64,000 bases of DNA, from the NCBI GenBank assembly GCA_002839375.1, contig PGXY01000007.1, positions 1 through 64,000 of the forward strand, given 5' to 3'. Positions 35,227 through 44,953 of this stretch are shown here, one piece after another. The notes beneath the pieces were generated by a model. The model searched no databases, was not told the origin of the DNA, and worked only from the letters and a program-made list of their open reading frames with translations. Both the position numbers and the translations under genes were made by a program. Numbering within the stretch: position 1 is the stretch's first letter; each line of letters begins with the position of its first letter. Source of the stretch: Spirochaetae bacterium HGW-Spirochaetae-1 (lineage in GTDB: Bacteria > Spirochaetota > UBA4802 > UBA5550).

Positions 35227-37322
35227 AGCCTTTTAATGACAATGGCCGTAAGGTCATCATCCAGCTCCTGCCGGCCCACCACGGAGTAGAAGTGATTCAG
35301 TATATAATTCAGAACCTCATCAGCGGTCCCCTGCGGCGCTTCACCGAAAGCTTTATTCAGACGTCCGTGCCCATATTGTTCATCGGAGCCTCCAATTATG
35401 GTTTCCACCAGTGAATCGGTATACAGAAGCAGAAAATCACCGGGGTTTACGGGCCGTGAAACACACCGGTAACGGTCCTCCATGGCGGCTATGCCGAGAT
35501 AGTTGCCGCGGATACTCTCACCGCCGCCATCAAAGATCCCGACTTCGCCGCCGGCTTTTCTCAGCAGAACATCGGGATGACCGGCATTAACATAGTCTAC
35601 CATGTCATCCCGAAATCGAAGAAGGGCGCCTGTGAGGTAGTTGTTCACTCCCCCCAGTTCCTCTATAAGATTATGGTTTCCGTCCTCGAGAACAACATTG
35701 AAATCGGGATGATCGATACCCCGGCTGAAACTGCGGAATATCATTGATCGGGCGATCATGGTTATGAGCCCCGATGCTATGCCATGCCCTGAAACATCAA
35801 AAATTCCCAGGCCGCGCAGTTTTTTATCAAAAACATAGAAATCATAGAAATCGCCCGATACCTGGACCATTGGTTTAAAGGTATAGGCAACGTCCCAGGA
35901 GTCCGATTGCGGAGCCTCAAGAGGCAGGAAGCTGCGCTGCACATTGGCGGCCATGTGCATATCACGCTCGGCTATCTCCTTAGTCCGTTTCAGGTTAACA
36001 TTGCTCTCCTGCAGATAACGGTTCACCAGTTCCACTTCATTCAGCGCCTTATTGAGTTCGCGGGTTCTCTCGCCGACCCTCACCTCCAGGCTGCCCGTCA
36101 GTTCCCGCAGTTCATCGCGGTTCTTTTTGAGGTCCAGGTTCAGGTCATACAGATCGAGCCGCATAACATTTATCTCATCTGCCAGGCCCAGTGAGAAGAG
36201 AATGACTATACATGCCGAACCTATCTGGATGCCCCATTCGGTAAAGAATGCGGACGGGATCAGCCCGTAGCTCTTTAGACTGTAAAGGAAAAAACCGACA
36301 AAAAACAGGGTGAATCCTATGAGGATATATCTGCCCTGCTTTATATGGTTCCACCAGGCAACAACTCCCGTGGCATAGAGAAGAATAACGGCGTAGATAT
36401 TGAAGGCAAGAACGGCCAGTATGCCGGTCTGATATCCCGGATACGGGGACCAGAAACACAGAACAACAGAAGGAACAGACACCGTGTATAAAATGAGCTT
36501 ATCGATGAAGGGGAAATTTTTCCCCGTTTCCACATACGATCGTATAAAAAGCGATGACGTGGCAATATTAGTGCACATAAAGACCAGGAGGGATTTATTA
36601 GCCCACCATGGGGAACCGGGCCAGAGATATTGAAAGGCAAAACCGTTGAGAGTCAGATGAAACAGGGTCATGGAAACAATGAAAAGCGAATAGTAGATGT
36701 ATTTGACCGTCCTCACGGAAAAGAAAAGAAGCAGGTTATACAGGGCCATCACTATCATAATGCCATAGTATATCCAGAAAAAAGGGAGTTCCCGGTTCAA
36801 CCGTTCCAGAAAGGTAACGGGTTCCCAGGCATATATGCTGAAATTAAGAGAACTGGTTGTTTTTATTCGGAGATGGATGATATTCTTACCGCCTGCCAGG
36901 TTCACGGGAAAAATAAAATTCCGGTCCACAATGGGCCTGCTGGAGAAGGGATACGTGTCGCCGCTTACAATGGGATTCCCGACGGGAGGAAATAATTCCA
37001 CCTGGTCAATCATAGGATAGCTGATCTCGATATACCGGAGACGTGAATGACTTCCGGGATTCTCCATGATGAGCCGTATCCAGTATACTGAATCGGTAAA
37101 TCCGAAGTTCATTGAACCGGTCGTGTTCCGCTTCCACGCTACATCTCTCTTTAAGACATCTTCCACACTGAAGACGCCCCGTGCATCCTCCAGGTACTCG
37201 GCATTTTCGCTCAGATTCAGCATTTGAAACGAATCGCCAGGGGCAAGGGGATATTCCGACGCAGCCCCTGTTTCAGTACCGGCGTACAGTGCCAGCGCCA
37301 TTAATATCAGCAATTTATACAT
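35223..37322 (-). CDS. 7TMR-DISM membrane sensor with SpoIIE-type phosphatase
   Basis: About 699 residues: signal peptide, periplasmic 7TMR-DISMED2-like domain (YWIRLIMENPGS), seven membrane helices (about 165-380), coiled coil (about 385-460) and PP2C/SpoIIE domain with GDFYDF, DVSGHG and DDLTAIVIK. Same plan as 11662-13716, so the two are paralogs sensing different signals. I chose the ATG at 37322, with AAGGA 9 nt upstream and a signal peptide behind it; the open frame runs to 37451 but includes the divergent promoter. It overlaps the downstream maturase-like gene by 4 bp, which suggests coupled translation. Confidence 0.9.
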   Translation of the reverse strand: MYKLLILMALALYAGTETGAASEYPLAPGDSFQMLNLSENAEYLEDARGVFSVEDVLKRDVAWKRNTTGSMNFGFTDSVYWIRLIMENPGSHSRLRYIEISYPMIDQVELFPPVGNPIVSGDTYPFSSRPIVDRNFIFPVNLAGGKNIIHLRIKTTSSLNFSIYAWEPVTFLERLNRELPFFWIYYGIMIVMALYNLLLFFSVRTVKYIYYSLFIVSMTLFHLTLNGFAFQYLWPGSPWWANKSLLVFMCTNIATSSLFIRSYVETGKNFPFIDKLILYTVSVPSVVLCFWSPYPGYQTGILAVLAFNIYAVILLYATGVVAWWNHIKQGRYILIGFTLFFVGFFLYSLKSYGLIPSAFFTEWGIQIGSACIVILFSLGLADEINVMRLDLYDLNLDLKKNRDELRELTGSLEVRVGERTRELNKALNEVELVNRYLQESNVNLKRTKEIAERDMHMAANVQRSFLPLEAPQSDSWDVAYTFKPMVQVSGDFYDFYVFDKKLRGLGIFDVSGHGIASGLITMIARSMIFRSFSRGIDHPDFNVVLEDGNHNLIEELGGVNNYLTGALLRFRDDMVDYVNAGHPDVLLRKAGGEVGIFDGGGESIRGNYLGIAAMEDRYRCVSRPVNPGDFLLLYTDSLVETIIGGSDEQYGHGRLNKAFGEAPQGTADEVLNYILNHFYSVVGRQELDDDLTAIVIKRL

Positions 37323-37403
37323 GCACTCTATCCTTAACCGGGCAATGAAGTATACTATCGCTATAAAACCATTTGTGCAACCAAAAAAAGCGAATCCCCG
37401 GCC

Positions 37404-37431
37404 TTGACATAAACTATTTTTATGATAGAAT
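37404..37431 (+). promoter_or_regulatory. Promoter of the EAL-domain gene
   Basis: TTGACA (37404-37409) and TAGAAT (37426-37431) with 16 bp between them, about 20 bp before the start codon at 37452. Five of six bases match in the -10. A good housekeeping-type promoter with a very short leader. Confidence 0.65.
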
Positions 37432-37451
37432 AATGGACATGAGGATAGCAC

Positions 37452-39812
37452 ATGTTCAATAAATTAATCGATAACTTTTTAAGCAAATATATAAACGAGG
37501 ATTTCCTTCTGCAGCAGAAGGCCCGGATTGTCACCATTATATCTATATGCATGATGCTGATAATACCGTCCGTTGTCGCCATATATACCATAATGGGACG
37601 GTCAAATACGGCTGTGACCATTCCCCTGGGCTTCCTCTTTGCCATTCTCGTGGCCCTGCAGCTCCTGCTGAAAAAGGGATATTACCGCATCTACGCGCAC
37701 ATGAACCTCATTGCCATACTCATCCTGATGTGGATAATCATTTTCAGCGACAGCGGCAAGCCTTACATAAATATCATCAATTCCCTGGTCTTTATCCTGG
37801 CGCTCATAACCATGATCCCCCTCATCACCCTGAGGAAAATGAAGGCCATTCCCCTTTATTTCGGTATCAACGCCACGGTACTCGTTGCATTCCTCTTAAA
37901 AACGAAAAAAGATTTAGGACTCTCTGATTTCATCATCAACGGACTCCTGGCCGATTATCTCATAGCCCTGTTTATCATGTCCCTCATAGCCTACTTTACC
38001 CTGAGAGTAAATATCTCAGCCATTGAAAAAATGGCCGAGGCCGAGATGGAAATCTCGGCCCAGAACGAAGAGCTCACGGCCGCCAACGAAGAACTGGAGG
38101 CGATGAATGAGGAGCTCACAAAGTCCCAGACGCGGCTGCAGGAAAGCGAAAATAAATACCGTGTTCTCTATGACAACGCCCTGGTGGGGATGGCAACCTT
38201 CAGGCTGTCGGACGGTACACTTACCAATGCCAACTCAACGGCGTATCGCATGCTGGGATACGCACAAAACGACAATATCATCGAGAAATTGAACCTTGCC
38301 GATCTTTTCCCGTCCAGCGATGAAAAAAACATGGTGATAAACGAACTGAAAAGCCGCAGGGAACTTTTTGATTATGAAATTCAGCAGCGAAAAAAAGACG
38401 GTTCCTTCATCTGGAGCGCCCTGTCAGCCAGGATCAATACAGATAATGACATTATAGAAGGGGTCTTTACCGATATATCAAAAAGCAAGTTTGCCGAGGA
38501 GTACATCCAGAAACTGACCTTCTTCGATTCCCTTACAGGGCTGCCCAACCGGAAAATGCTCATAGAAAAACTCTACACGGAGATACAGAAAACATACCGC
38601 CACCGCCAACATAATGTTTTCTCCCTCATGAGCATCGGTATCGACAAACTGAAAAATATCACCGATATCCACGGCCCTTCCGTGGAAAACAAACTCATCC
38701 GCAAAATAGCCCATCGTCTCCAGGAAGTATTCCGCGGCGATGATGTGGTTGCCCGCTATGACGACAACAAATTCATGATACTGCTCTCAGATATAGGCAA
38801 TTCCGAGGGCGTGATCGAGATCGTAAAAAAAACCTTTTCCATATTCGAAGACCCCTTCGAGATAGAATCAAAGAGCATTTCCATCACAGCCAGCTGCGGC
38901 GTGACCATATATCCCTCCGACGGAGAATCACCGGAACTTCTCATTAAAAACAGCCTCCTCTCCCTGGACAGCGCTCGGGAAAAGGGAAGAAACAGCTATC
39001 AGCTCTTTAACGCTGAACTGAACGAAAAGATCATCAGCAATATTCAGCTCGAGGAAAAACTGACCCTCGCCATAAACAACGACGAGCTCATAACATACTT
39101 TCAGCCCAAGTACAATTACCACGGTAAGATCATCGGCATGGAATCACTGGTGCGGTGGAACTCTCCCGAAAAGGGAATGGTGGCCCCCCTCGTGTTCATT
39201 CCCCTGGCCGAACGCACGGGTCTCATAAAAAAGATCGGCTCCATCGTGCTCCTGAAATCATGCCGCCATAACAAGGAATGGCAGAACATGGGCTACCCTC
39301 CTCTACGCGTGTCCGTCAACATATCGCCGCCGGAAATGAATCATCCCGATTTCGTGTCGAACCTCGAGAGGATAATCCAGCAGACGGGCCTCGATCCGAA
39401 ATGGCTGGAACTGGAAATAACTGAAACGGCCATCATGAGCAACGAAGACGAGGCGAGAAAGAAGCTTCTCGCCATCCACAGCATGGGTATTTCCATATCC
39501 ATAGACGATTTCGGTACGGGTTATTCGTCGCTGAGCAAACTCAAGGACCTGCCCATCGATACGGTAAAAATAGATAAATCCTTTGTCGACAACCTGCCGC
39601 ATGACCGCAAGGCCGTTACCATTGCCACGGCCATCATCGAGCTCGCCCATAACCTGGACTTTACCGTTGTGGCGGAAGGCATTGAAACCAGGGAACAGCT
39701 GGAATTTCTCAACAGCCTTTCCTGCGATCAGTACCAGGGATACTACTTCAGCAAGCCCGTGAGTCCCCATGACTTTGAAATGAAGCTTAAACAGGAACTG
39801 GAAGGAATGTAG
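37452..39812 (+). CDS. Membrane PAS-GGDEF-EAL protein with dead GGDEF
   Basis: c-di-GMP signalling protein of 786 residues: five to six membrane helices (about 20-190), a coiled coil rich in Glu (190-225), PAS (about 230-350), GGDEF-like domain (365-520) and EAL domain (535-786). The GGDEF signature is replaced by YDDNKF, so cyclase activity should be lost. The EAL domain keeps ESLVRW, ELEITE, DDFGTGYS, KIDKSF and AEGIET, so phosphodiesterase activity is likely. Net role: degrading c-di-GMP in response to a membrane or PAS signal. The degenerate PP2C gene follows 5 bp downstream. GAGGA precedes the ATG and a good promoter is at 37404. Confidence 0.92.
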   Translation: MFNKLIDNFLSKYINEDFLLQQKARIVTIISICMMLIIPSVVAIYTIMGRSNTAVTIPLGFLFAILVALQLLLKKGYYRIYAHMNLIAILILMWIIIFSDSGKPYINIINSLVFILALITMIPLITLRKMKAIPLYFGINATVLVAFLLKTKKDLGLSDFIINGLLADYLIALFIMSLIAYFTLRVNISAIEKMAEAEMEISAQNEELTAANEELEAMNEELTKSQTRLQESENKYRVLYDNALVGMATFRLSDGTLTNANSTAYRMLGYAQNDNIIEKLNLADLFPSSDEKNMVINELKSRRELFDYEIQQRKKDGSFIWSALSARINTDNDIIEGVFTDISKSKFAEEYIQKLTFFDSLTGLPNRKMLIEKLYTEIQKTYRHRQHNVFSLMSIGIDKLKNITDIHGPSVENKLIRKIAHRLQEVFRGDDVVARYDDNKFMILLSDIGNSEGVIEIVKKTFSIFEDPFEIESKSISITASCGVTIYPSDGESPELLIKNSLLSLDSAREKGRNSYQLFNAELNEKIISNIQLEEKLTLAINNDELITYFQPKYNYHGKIIGMESLVRWNSPEKGMVAPLVFIPLAERTGLIKKIGSIVLLKSCRHNKEWQNMGYPPLRVSVNISPPEMNHPDFVSNLERIIQQTGLDPKWLELEITETAIMSNEDEARKKLLAIHSMGISISIDDFGTGYSSLSKLKDLPIDTVKIDKSFVDNLPHDRKAVTIATAIIELAHNLDFTVVAEGIETREQLEFLNSLSCDQYQGYYFSKPVSPHDFEMKLKQELEGM

Positions 39813-39817
39813 TAAAA

Positions 39818-40984
39818 ATGAATGACATCTCCCCGCAGATTAAAGATATAACCGATTCCTTCGTATCATCGGGGCGCAGGCTTTCCATCGGCCATGTGGA
39901 AATAATAACCCGGCAGGAGGAAGCATACCAGAGCATTTACAGTGCCACATGCATCGAAAATTTTAATCCTATCACCGTGGATGAGCTGCGGAAAAATCCC
40001 GACTTTCCCACAGACAATTCCGGGGAGAACAGGGAGCTTAAAGGAAAAAACAGTAAAAACCAGGATATCCATATTCTGATGATTCCCGTGACTTCTGACG
40101 ACAACTCCTCCGTTATTTGTGTGTTTCAGAGTACCGCCCCCTTCGACAAAGAAAAATTGCCCTTCCTTCAGTTTTTCGCCGCTATGATTGATATTACCGG
40201 CAAGTACTCGATAAAAGACGCCTCGACCATACGGGGAAGCGACCGTTACAAGAAGGACCTCATCAACATGAGGGACATGCAGGCGAAGCTTTTTCCAAAA
40301 TTCAACGTGGTGCGGGGATTTCAGATAGGCTCCGCATTTCTGCCTGCCGAGCTCATGAGTGGAAATTTCATCGACGGTTTCTACCTCGATGAAAACATCT
40401 ACCAGGTAGTGGTATGTGATGTTTCGGGATATGACGCGGCATCAACATTCGCCGGGGCGGCCATCCGGACCCTTATCAGATCGGAAGCATCCAAGAAAAT
40501 GACTCCATCGGTCCTCATAGAAACGATCACCATGAAGCTGAAAAATATAATTGCCGTTGTGCATGCGCTGATCTACATTTCGGTTTTTCAGTTCAACATT
40601 AAAACCGGAAAGACCATGATCTCATCCTACGGCCCGCTCATGACACTTTTTTACAATAAGAAAAAAAATGGATATGCCAACCTGGGGACCACCGAGGTGG
40701 GCAGGCTCCTGGCGAAACGGATTTTTTACAAGGATTTGTCGCTCATGATGGAACCGGGCGACATTCTCCTGTATTATTCCAACGGGATGATCAACGCGTC
40801 GAATGAAACAGGAAAGGAGCAGTACGGAGAAAGCAACCTCTATGCCAGCTTCATGAAGCAGAAGGAATCATCCTCCACGGACCTGGTGCATACCCTGATT
40901 GAGTCGCTCAACGATTACACCAATTATTCACCCCTCGAAGCCGATGTCATTCTCATCGCCATAAAGAGGGAAGCACAGGCCTGA
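39818..40984 (+). CDS. SpoIIE/PP2C-like protein with degenerate metal site
   Basis: Soluble protein of 388 residues. The N-terminal half (1-150) is GAF-like in length but not clearly recognised. The C-terminal half aligns with SpoIIE-type PP2C domains. Key motifs are altered: the usual GGD(F/Y)YD is SGNFIDGF, the DVSGHG loop is DVSGYDA, and the final DD(I/L)T is EADVILIAIK. With most metal-binding Asp lost it may be a pseudophosphatase that binds its partner without catalysis. It is cotranscribed with the EAL protein (5-bp gap), which links c-di-GMP and partner switching. Confidence 0.8.
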   Translation: MNDISPQIKDITDSFVSSGRRLSIGHVEIITRQEEAYQSIYSATCIENFNPITVDELRKNPDFPTDNSGENRELKGKNSKNQDIHILMIPVTSDDNSSVICVFQSTAPFDKEKLPFLQFFAAMIDITGKYSIKDASTIRGSDRYKKDLINMRDMQAKLFPKFNVVRGFQIGSAFLPAELMSGNFIDGFYLDENIYQVVVCDVSGYDAASTFAGAAIRTLIRSEASKKMTPSVLIETITMKLKNIIAVVHALIYISVFQFNIKTGKTMISSYGPLMTLFYNKKKNGYANLGTTEVGRLLAKRIFYKDLSLMMEPGDILLYYSNGMINASNETGKEQYGESNLYASFMKQKESSSTDLVHTLIESLNDYTNYSPLEADVILIAIKREAQA

Positions 40985-40985
40985 C

Positions 40986-41663
40986 CTATACCCGCGTCCC
41001 TTCCCTCTCATAGCGCAATTGCATGGACTGTGAGTCATGGATGTTCACTCCCGAAAGCCCTTCCCCGGCTGCGGAGATCATGGCCCTGGCTACTGTTGCG
41101 GCCTGGATCGCCCTGTATTTTCTCAGGGGACCGGAAAAGATGAAGGAAAAAATCCCGTAGAGCACGGTTCCCGCAGCCTCTCCCGGGCGTTTCTCACCGC
41201 GATCTCCCAGGAGCAGAGACGGACGAAAAATATGCACGGACCCGAAAGGCAGTGAAGACACATCCCTCTCCACCTCTCCCTTGACCCGGTTATAAAATAT
41301 TTTCGACCTTGCATCGGCACCCAGGGCTGTGACGACAAGAAACTGCCGGGCTCCCATGCGTGATCCGAGCCGTGCGGCTTCCACAACATACGTGTAATCC
41401 ACCCTGCGAAAATTCTCCCGTGTCTTTGCCTGTTTAATCGTGGTGCCCAGGCAGCAATATATGTCATCGACCCGGAAAAGTTCGACAAAATCCTCCAACC
41501 GGTTAAAATCGACGATATACTCCCTGAGCTTCCCGTGACTTTTCCCCACGGGTTTCCTTACCAATGCCGCAACAGTTTCATATTCGCCGGAATCGAGCAG
41601 CAGTTCAAGCAGGTTCCCTCCCACCAGGCCGGAGGCCCCCAGTATCAGCGCCTTTCTCTTCAT
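40986..41663 (-). CDS. NAD(P)-binding Rossmann-fold protein (NmrA/HTATIP2-like)
   Basis: Short-chain dehydrogenase-like protein of 225 residues. The nucleotide-binding motif GASGLVGGNLL is at the N-terminus. The segments DDIYCCLGTTIKQAKTRENFRRVDYTYVVEAARLG and FRPSLLLGDR resemble the atypical SDRs of the NmrA/HTATIP2 type. No clear catalytic Tyr-Lys pair. I chose the ATG at 41663, preceded by GAGGAGGGG; a longer frame to 41696 lacks one. Its stop lies next to that of the PP2C-like gene (convergent). Physiological role unknown. Confidence 0.85.
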   Translation of the reverse strand: MKRKALILGASGLVGGNLLELLLDSGEYETVAALVRKPVGKSHGKLREYIVDFNRLEDFVELFRVDDIYCCLGTTIKQAKTRENFRRVDYTYVVEAARLGSRMGARQFLVVTALGADARSKIFYNRVKGEVERDVSSLPFGSVHIFRPSLLLGDRGEKRPGEAAGTVLYGIFSFIFSGPLRKYRAIQAATVARAMISAAGEGLSGVNIHDSQSMQLRYEREGTRV

Positions 41664-41703
41664 TGTCCCCTCCTCTTTAATTCGATCCCACCGCACATTA
41701 AAA

Positions 41704-41726
41704 AGGCCGCTTCAACACAGCGGCCT
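41704..41726 (-). terminator. Intrinsic terminator of the pentapeptide lipoprotein gene
   Basis: AGGCCGC (41704-41710) pairs with GCGGCCT (41720-41726). On the minus strand the hairpin is followed by a short U-run. It begins 31 bp after the stop of the lipoprotein gene at 41757. Confidence 0.75.
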
Positions 41727-41756
41727 CCATTCATTCTTTCCATGGGCTTAAAAGTG

Positions 41757-42329
41757 TTATTCCACCCACACAACATCGTTTCTGCCCCGGACACCATAAA
41801 GCTCCAGGACTGCTTTCCATTTTTTGCTGACTGTTGCGCCGGTGAAATCGGCATCATTAAGTCTCATGCCGGCCATTTCGGAAAAACTCAGGTCGGCTCC
41901 GCGCAAGTCTGCCGAGGCAAATTCCGCATCAGTCATATCGGCCAAACGCAGGTCAGCCATGCGCAGAGTGGCTTCCCTGAAATTGGCATTCTTCAGAACC
42001 GCGCTGGTCAGCATGGCTCCATTCAGATTGGCCTTGCTGAAATTTGCGTCGGTCAGAACGGCGTTCCGGAGGTCGGCATTACGCAGATCGGCGTTGGAAA
42101 AATTTGCCCCCGTAAGGTTTGCGCTGTTGAAATCGGCTCCATAAAGAAGGGCACCGGCAAAATCCGATTTCTGCAGGTCGCCGCCCCGGAAATTTTTGCT
42201 GTGATTTTTACTGTCCGGCAAGGCATGCTTGGGAGTACTCGTTCCGCTGAGATTGTAATAGGCCTTATTGCAGCCCGTGGAAAAGAAGGCGATTACTAAG
42301 CAAGCCGTGCAGATATGTATTTTATTCAT
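41757..42329 (-). CDS. Short pentapeptide-repeat lipoprotein
   Basis: Lipoprotein of 190 residues with lipobox FSTGC and about 25 A(D/N)LXX repeats. The ending RNDVVWVE matches the ending of the longer paralog at 7856-8950 (NDRVIWVR), as does the stretch before the repeats. I chose the ATG at 42329, with AAGGGG 8 nt upstream. It is a single-gene unit with its own terminator. Function unknown. Confidence 0.86.
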   Translation of the reverse strand: MNKIHICTACLVIAFFSTGCNKAYYNLSGTSTPKHALPDSKNHSKNFRGGDLQKSDFAGALLYGADFNSANLTGANFSNADLRNADLRNAVLTDANFSKANLNGAMLTSAVLKNANFREATLRMADLRLADMTDAEFASADLRGADLSFSEMAGMRLNDADFTGATVSKKWKAVLELYGVRGRNDVVWVE

Positions 42330-42652
42330 GATTTTCCCCTTCATCGATTGGATACATTATCAGTATTATTATCAGAACTGGACAGCCTATGCTCTATATT
42401 TATAATATGCAACCATTTTATAAAAGTCAACAGACAAAAATCGATAACAGGCCCAATTGGACGGTTTTAATACCAATATGGATGGCTCTCTGTATTTACA
42501 GTTTTACTTTTGAAACGAAGGGAATATCAGCGAGTCCCCTGGCATGAGGTAAATCATCAACAGGTAGCGGCGGTCAGGCATCGATTATTTAAAAGGCCTG
42601 GCGCCGCGCCATGTTCTTCACGAGTCGCGGAATGCGGGAAGGCACCGTGACG
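42330..42652. other. Intergenic region
   Basis: About 320 bp between the chemotaxis receptor stop and the pentapeptide lipoprotein start, both on the minus strand. A weak GC hairpin at 42599-42611 could close the receptor transcript. No ORF or RNA was recognised. Confidence 0.5.
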
Positions 42653-44251
42653 TCATCCCTGTTTTTGCTGAAGCAGTTCGTTCATCTTTCCTGACCGGGT
42701 TTCCAGGTTCCTCGAAATACCCTGTATATCGCGCAGGTTCTTGGGCACTTCATCACCCAGGACCTTCATGCGCTCCATCCAGTCGACGATCTTCCTGACG
42801 AAGCCGGCCTGCTGGTCCGAATAATCTATGACATCTTTCGCGGCCTTGTCTACCTCAACTGTCGTTGAATAGAGCACCTTGCTCTCCTGGAATTCCTTCA
42901 GGGTATTGTTCTTCAGGCCCGTCATAAAGTCGGAGTTCTCCCTGACGAAAGAAATAACCTGGTCCAGGTATCGCGCCAGATTCTCGATCATGGATGAAAC
43001 ATTTTCAATATTATTTACGGTATTCTTGATTATCAGGGCTATTTCCTTGGATGAATCAACGCTCATGGTGGCAAGCTTGGATATTTCGTCGGCCACGACC
43101 GCGAAACCCTTGCCCTGCTCTCCAGCCCTGGCCGATTCTATGGCAGCGTTGAGCGACAGGAGGTTTGTCTGGTCGGCGATCTCACTGATGGTTTTTGAAA
43201 TTTCACCGATCTTCTGTGAATTCATTCTCATGTCCGTTATGGACTCGACGGTCTCCCGCAGGTGCTGCTCATTTATCGTGGCCAGCCTCAGTGCTTCCTC
43301 GGCTTTAGTGCTCTGGGCCGTACTGTCATTATAGATGCCTTCCATGAGACTGGAAATTTCCTGTATCTTGGTGAAATTTTCTTCCACTGTCCTGTACTGA
43401 AAATTCGATTTGCCCCGTATTTCCTCGATGCTCTTTGAAATATCCGAGGAGATATTCATAACCTCTTCCATGAGCCGGGCATGCTCGCTTATGATGACGT
43501 CGATCTTTTCACTGGAATCGATGAGTTCCCTGCTGCCCGAGACGAGTTCCACGGCGGTCTCATCCACAGTGCTCAGGAGCCTCAGGGTCCGCACCTGCTC
43601 ATCACCGATGATCTGTCGCTGTTGGAAATCCTTGCGCAGGTAATATTCTATAGTGAAGCAGGCAAACACACCGATTATGTTAGCCGATAAAAAAAAGAAA
43701 TTATTATTTATGAACATGGAGAGCCCGTCGCTCCCCAGTCCGCCCGCATACCTTTTGTTCACCAGGATCTCCACGAATATGTATCCGGCCCCTACGATCG
43801 ATGATGAGATTATGGCATATTTCACACGCAGCCTGGCCAGGGCATAGATCCACATGATGACCAGGAAGAGTCCGCTGAAATAAAAATCATATCCCAGCTC
43901 ACTGGGCTTAGCGAGGCCGATCATCGTCACAATGCCCAGTCCCAGCACAATCCCGAGGAACGAGAGCAATAATTGATTATGTTTTTTAAAGAGGGTCCTG
44001 AATGATAGAATCATCATCCCTGCCAGGAGGGGGACGACAATGGCGTAACGGATAAACCAGACCGCGTATTTTGTTTCCGGAACAATGAGAATATCGAGAA
44101 TACCGAAGGAGGCATAGAGTATTATGCCGAGTCCGAGCGCTATTCTCATTACAACGATAGACTTGTCAAAATAGTCATCGAGAAAACGCCGTTCAAGATT
44201 TTCGTCAAACCTCAGCCGGTACTTATCCAGTAGTTTTTTTATTATCGTCAT
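42653..44251 (-). CDS. Methyl-accepting chemotaxis protein with membrane sensor domain
   Basis: Chemoreceptor of about 532 residues. Six membrane helices lie in the first 215 residues with almost no periplasmic loop, so it senses within the membrane or cytoplasm. The C-terminal half is the MCP signalling domain, with the hairpin tip [32 protein letters not shown] that binds CheA/CheW. No HAMP domain is evident. No che genes are in the window. The ATG at 44251 has GAGGA about 10 nt upstream; an in-frame ATG at 44293 is also possible. Confidence 0.92.
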   Translation of the reverse strand: MTIIKKLLDKYRLRFDENLERRFLDDYFDKSIVVMRIALGLGIILYASFGILDILIVPETKYAVWFIRYAIVVPLLAGMMILSFRTLFKKHNQLLLSFLGIVLGLGIVTMIGLAKPSELGYDFYFSGLFLVIMWIYALARLRVKYAIISSSIVGAGYIFVEILVNKRYAGGLGSDGLSMFINNNFFFLSANIIGVFACFTIEYYLRKDFQQRQIIGDEQVRTLRLLSTVDETAVELVSGSRELIDSSEKIDVIISEHARLMEEVMNISSDISKSIEEIRGKSNFQYRTVEENFTKIQEISSLMEGIYNDSTAQSTKAEEALRLATINEQHLRETVESITDMRMNSQKIGEISKTISEIADQTNLLSLNAAIESARAGEQGKGFAVVADEISKLATMSVDSSKEIALIIKNTVNNIENVSSMIENLARYLDQVISFVRENSDFMTGLKNNTLKEFQESKVLYSTTVEVDKAAKDVIDYSDQQAGFVRKIVDWMERMKVLGDEVPKNLRDIQGISRNLETRSGKMNELLQQKQG

Positions 44252-44465
44252 GCGTGTGCCGTCCTCATGGGAAATTTCGATATGGGATACCATATATAAT
44301 AGTCCAAAATTTCTATTTCATCAAGTGTTTTTTACCGGGTCCGGCAGAGCTGCATCATGGTGATTTCCCGTAATCGATTTTTTCCGGACATGTTCATATT
44401 CTGTTTCATCAGGCTTCATTTTTTTTCATACAGGTGGATAAAATAACTGCAAGCTGATAATTTTG

Positions 44466-44494
44466 TTGCAAATACTCCCTTTAAGGAGTACACT
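44466..44494 (+). promoter_or_regulatory. Promoter with dyad upstream of the PilZ gene
   Basis: TTGCAA (44466-44471) and TACACT (44489-44494) are 17 bp apart. The spacer contains the perfect dyad TACTCC/GGAGTA (44473-44478 and 44485-44490), a possible regulator site. The start codon is 30 bp downstream. Confidence 0.45.
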
Positions 44495-44523
44495 GTAAAT
44501 ATCATTTCAACAGGGATAATGGA

Positions 44524-44907
44524 ATGACCATAAACAATGTTAACAATAAAAACCATGACAACGGTGAAGTGCGCTCATACTATCGTGATGAACTGCTGGG
44601 GATATGGAATGTCAGCCTCGTCATTCCCTCCCTGGGCAAACGATCGATCCCCGTCAAGGACATCACGGAAAACGGCCTTGCCTTTTATGCCATTTCCGGC
44701 TCGGATTTTTCCGAGGGGGATGAAATCAATTCCTATATTCACATCAGCGAGAAGATACGGTTTCCCCTGGTCTTCAGGGTTGTACATACTTTCAACGACG
44801 GACAGGGTGACCGAATCGGCTGCGAAATCACCGACCGTGATTCCCGTTCATACCGGGCATACAGAGCCTTTGTCCAGTTTTTGCACTACCTGAGCGAAAT
44901 ACACTGA
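44524..44907 (+). CDS. PilZ-domain c-di-GMP receptor
   Basis: Single-domain PilZ protein of 127 residues. The c-di-GMP-binding arm R17-x3-R21 (RSYYR) and the strand motif D46-x-T48-x2-G51 (DITENG) are both present, so ligand binding is likely. It stands alone on the plus strand between two minus-strand signalling transcripts. It would read out the c-di-GMP level set by the EAL protein at 37452 and the protein at the right edge. Target unknown. Confidence 0.85.
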   Translation: MTINNVNNKNHDNGEVRSYYRDELLGIWNVSLVIPSLGKRSIPVKDITENGLAFYAISGSDFSEGDEINSYIHISEKIRFPLVFRVVHTFNDGQGDRIGCEITDRDSRSYRAYRAFVQFLHYLSEIH

Positions 44908-44953
44908 TCCGGTCCTCCGGCACAGACGGCATATATATACGGCGTGGGCATCA

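Noticed and set aside
42599-42611. GC-rich hairpin as terminator of the chemotaxis receptor gene
   Set aside because: The stem is only 5 bp and the U-run is short and displaced, so it is noted only as weak.
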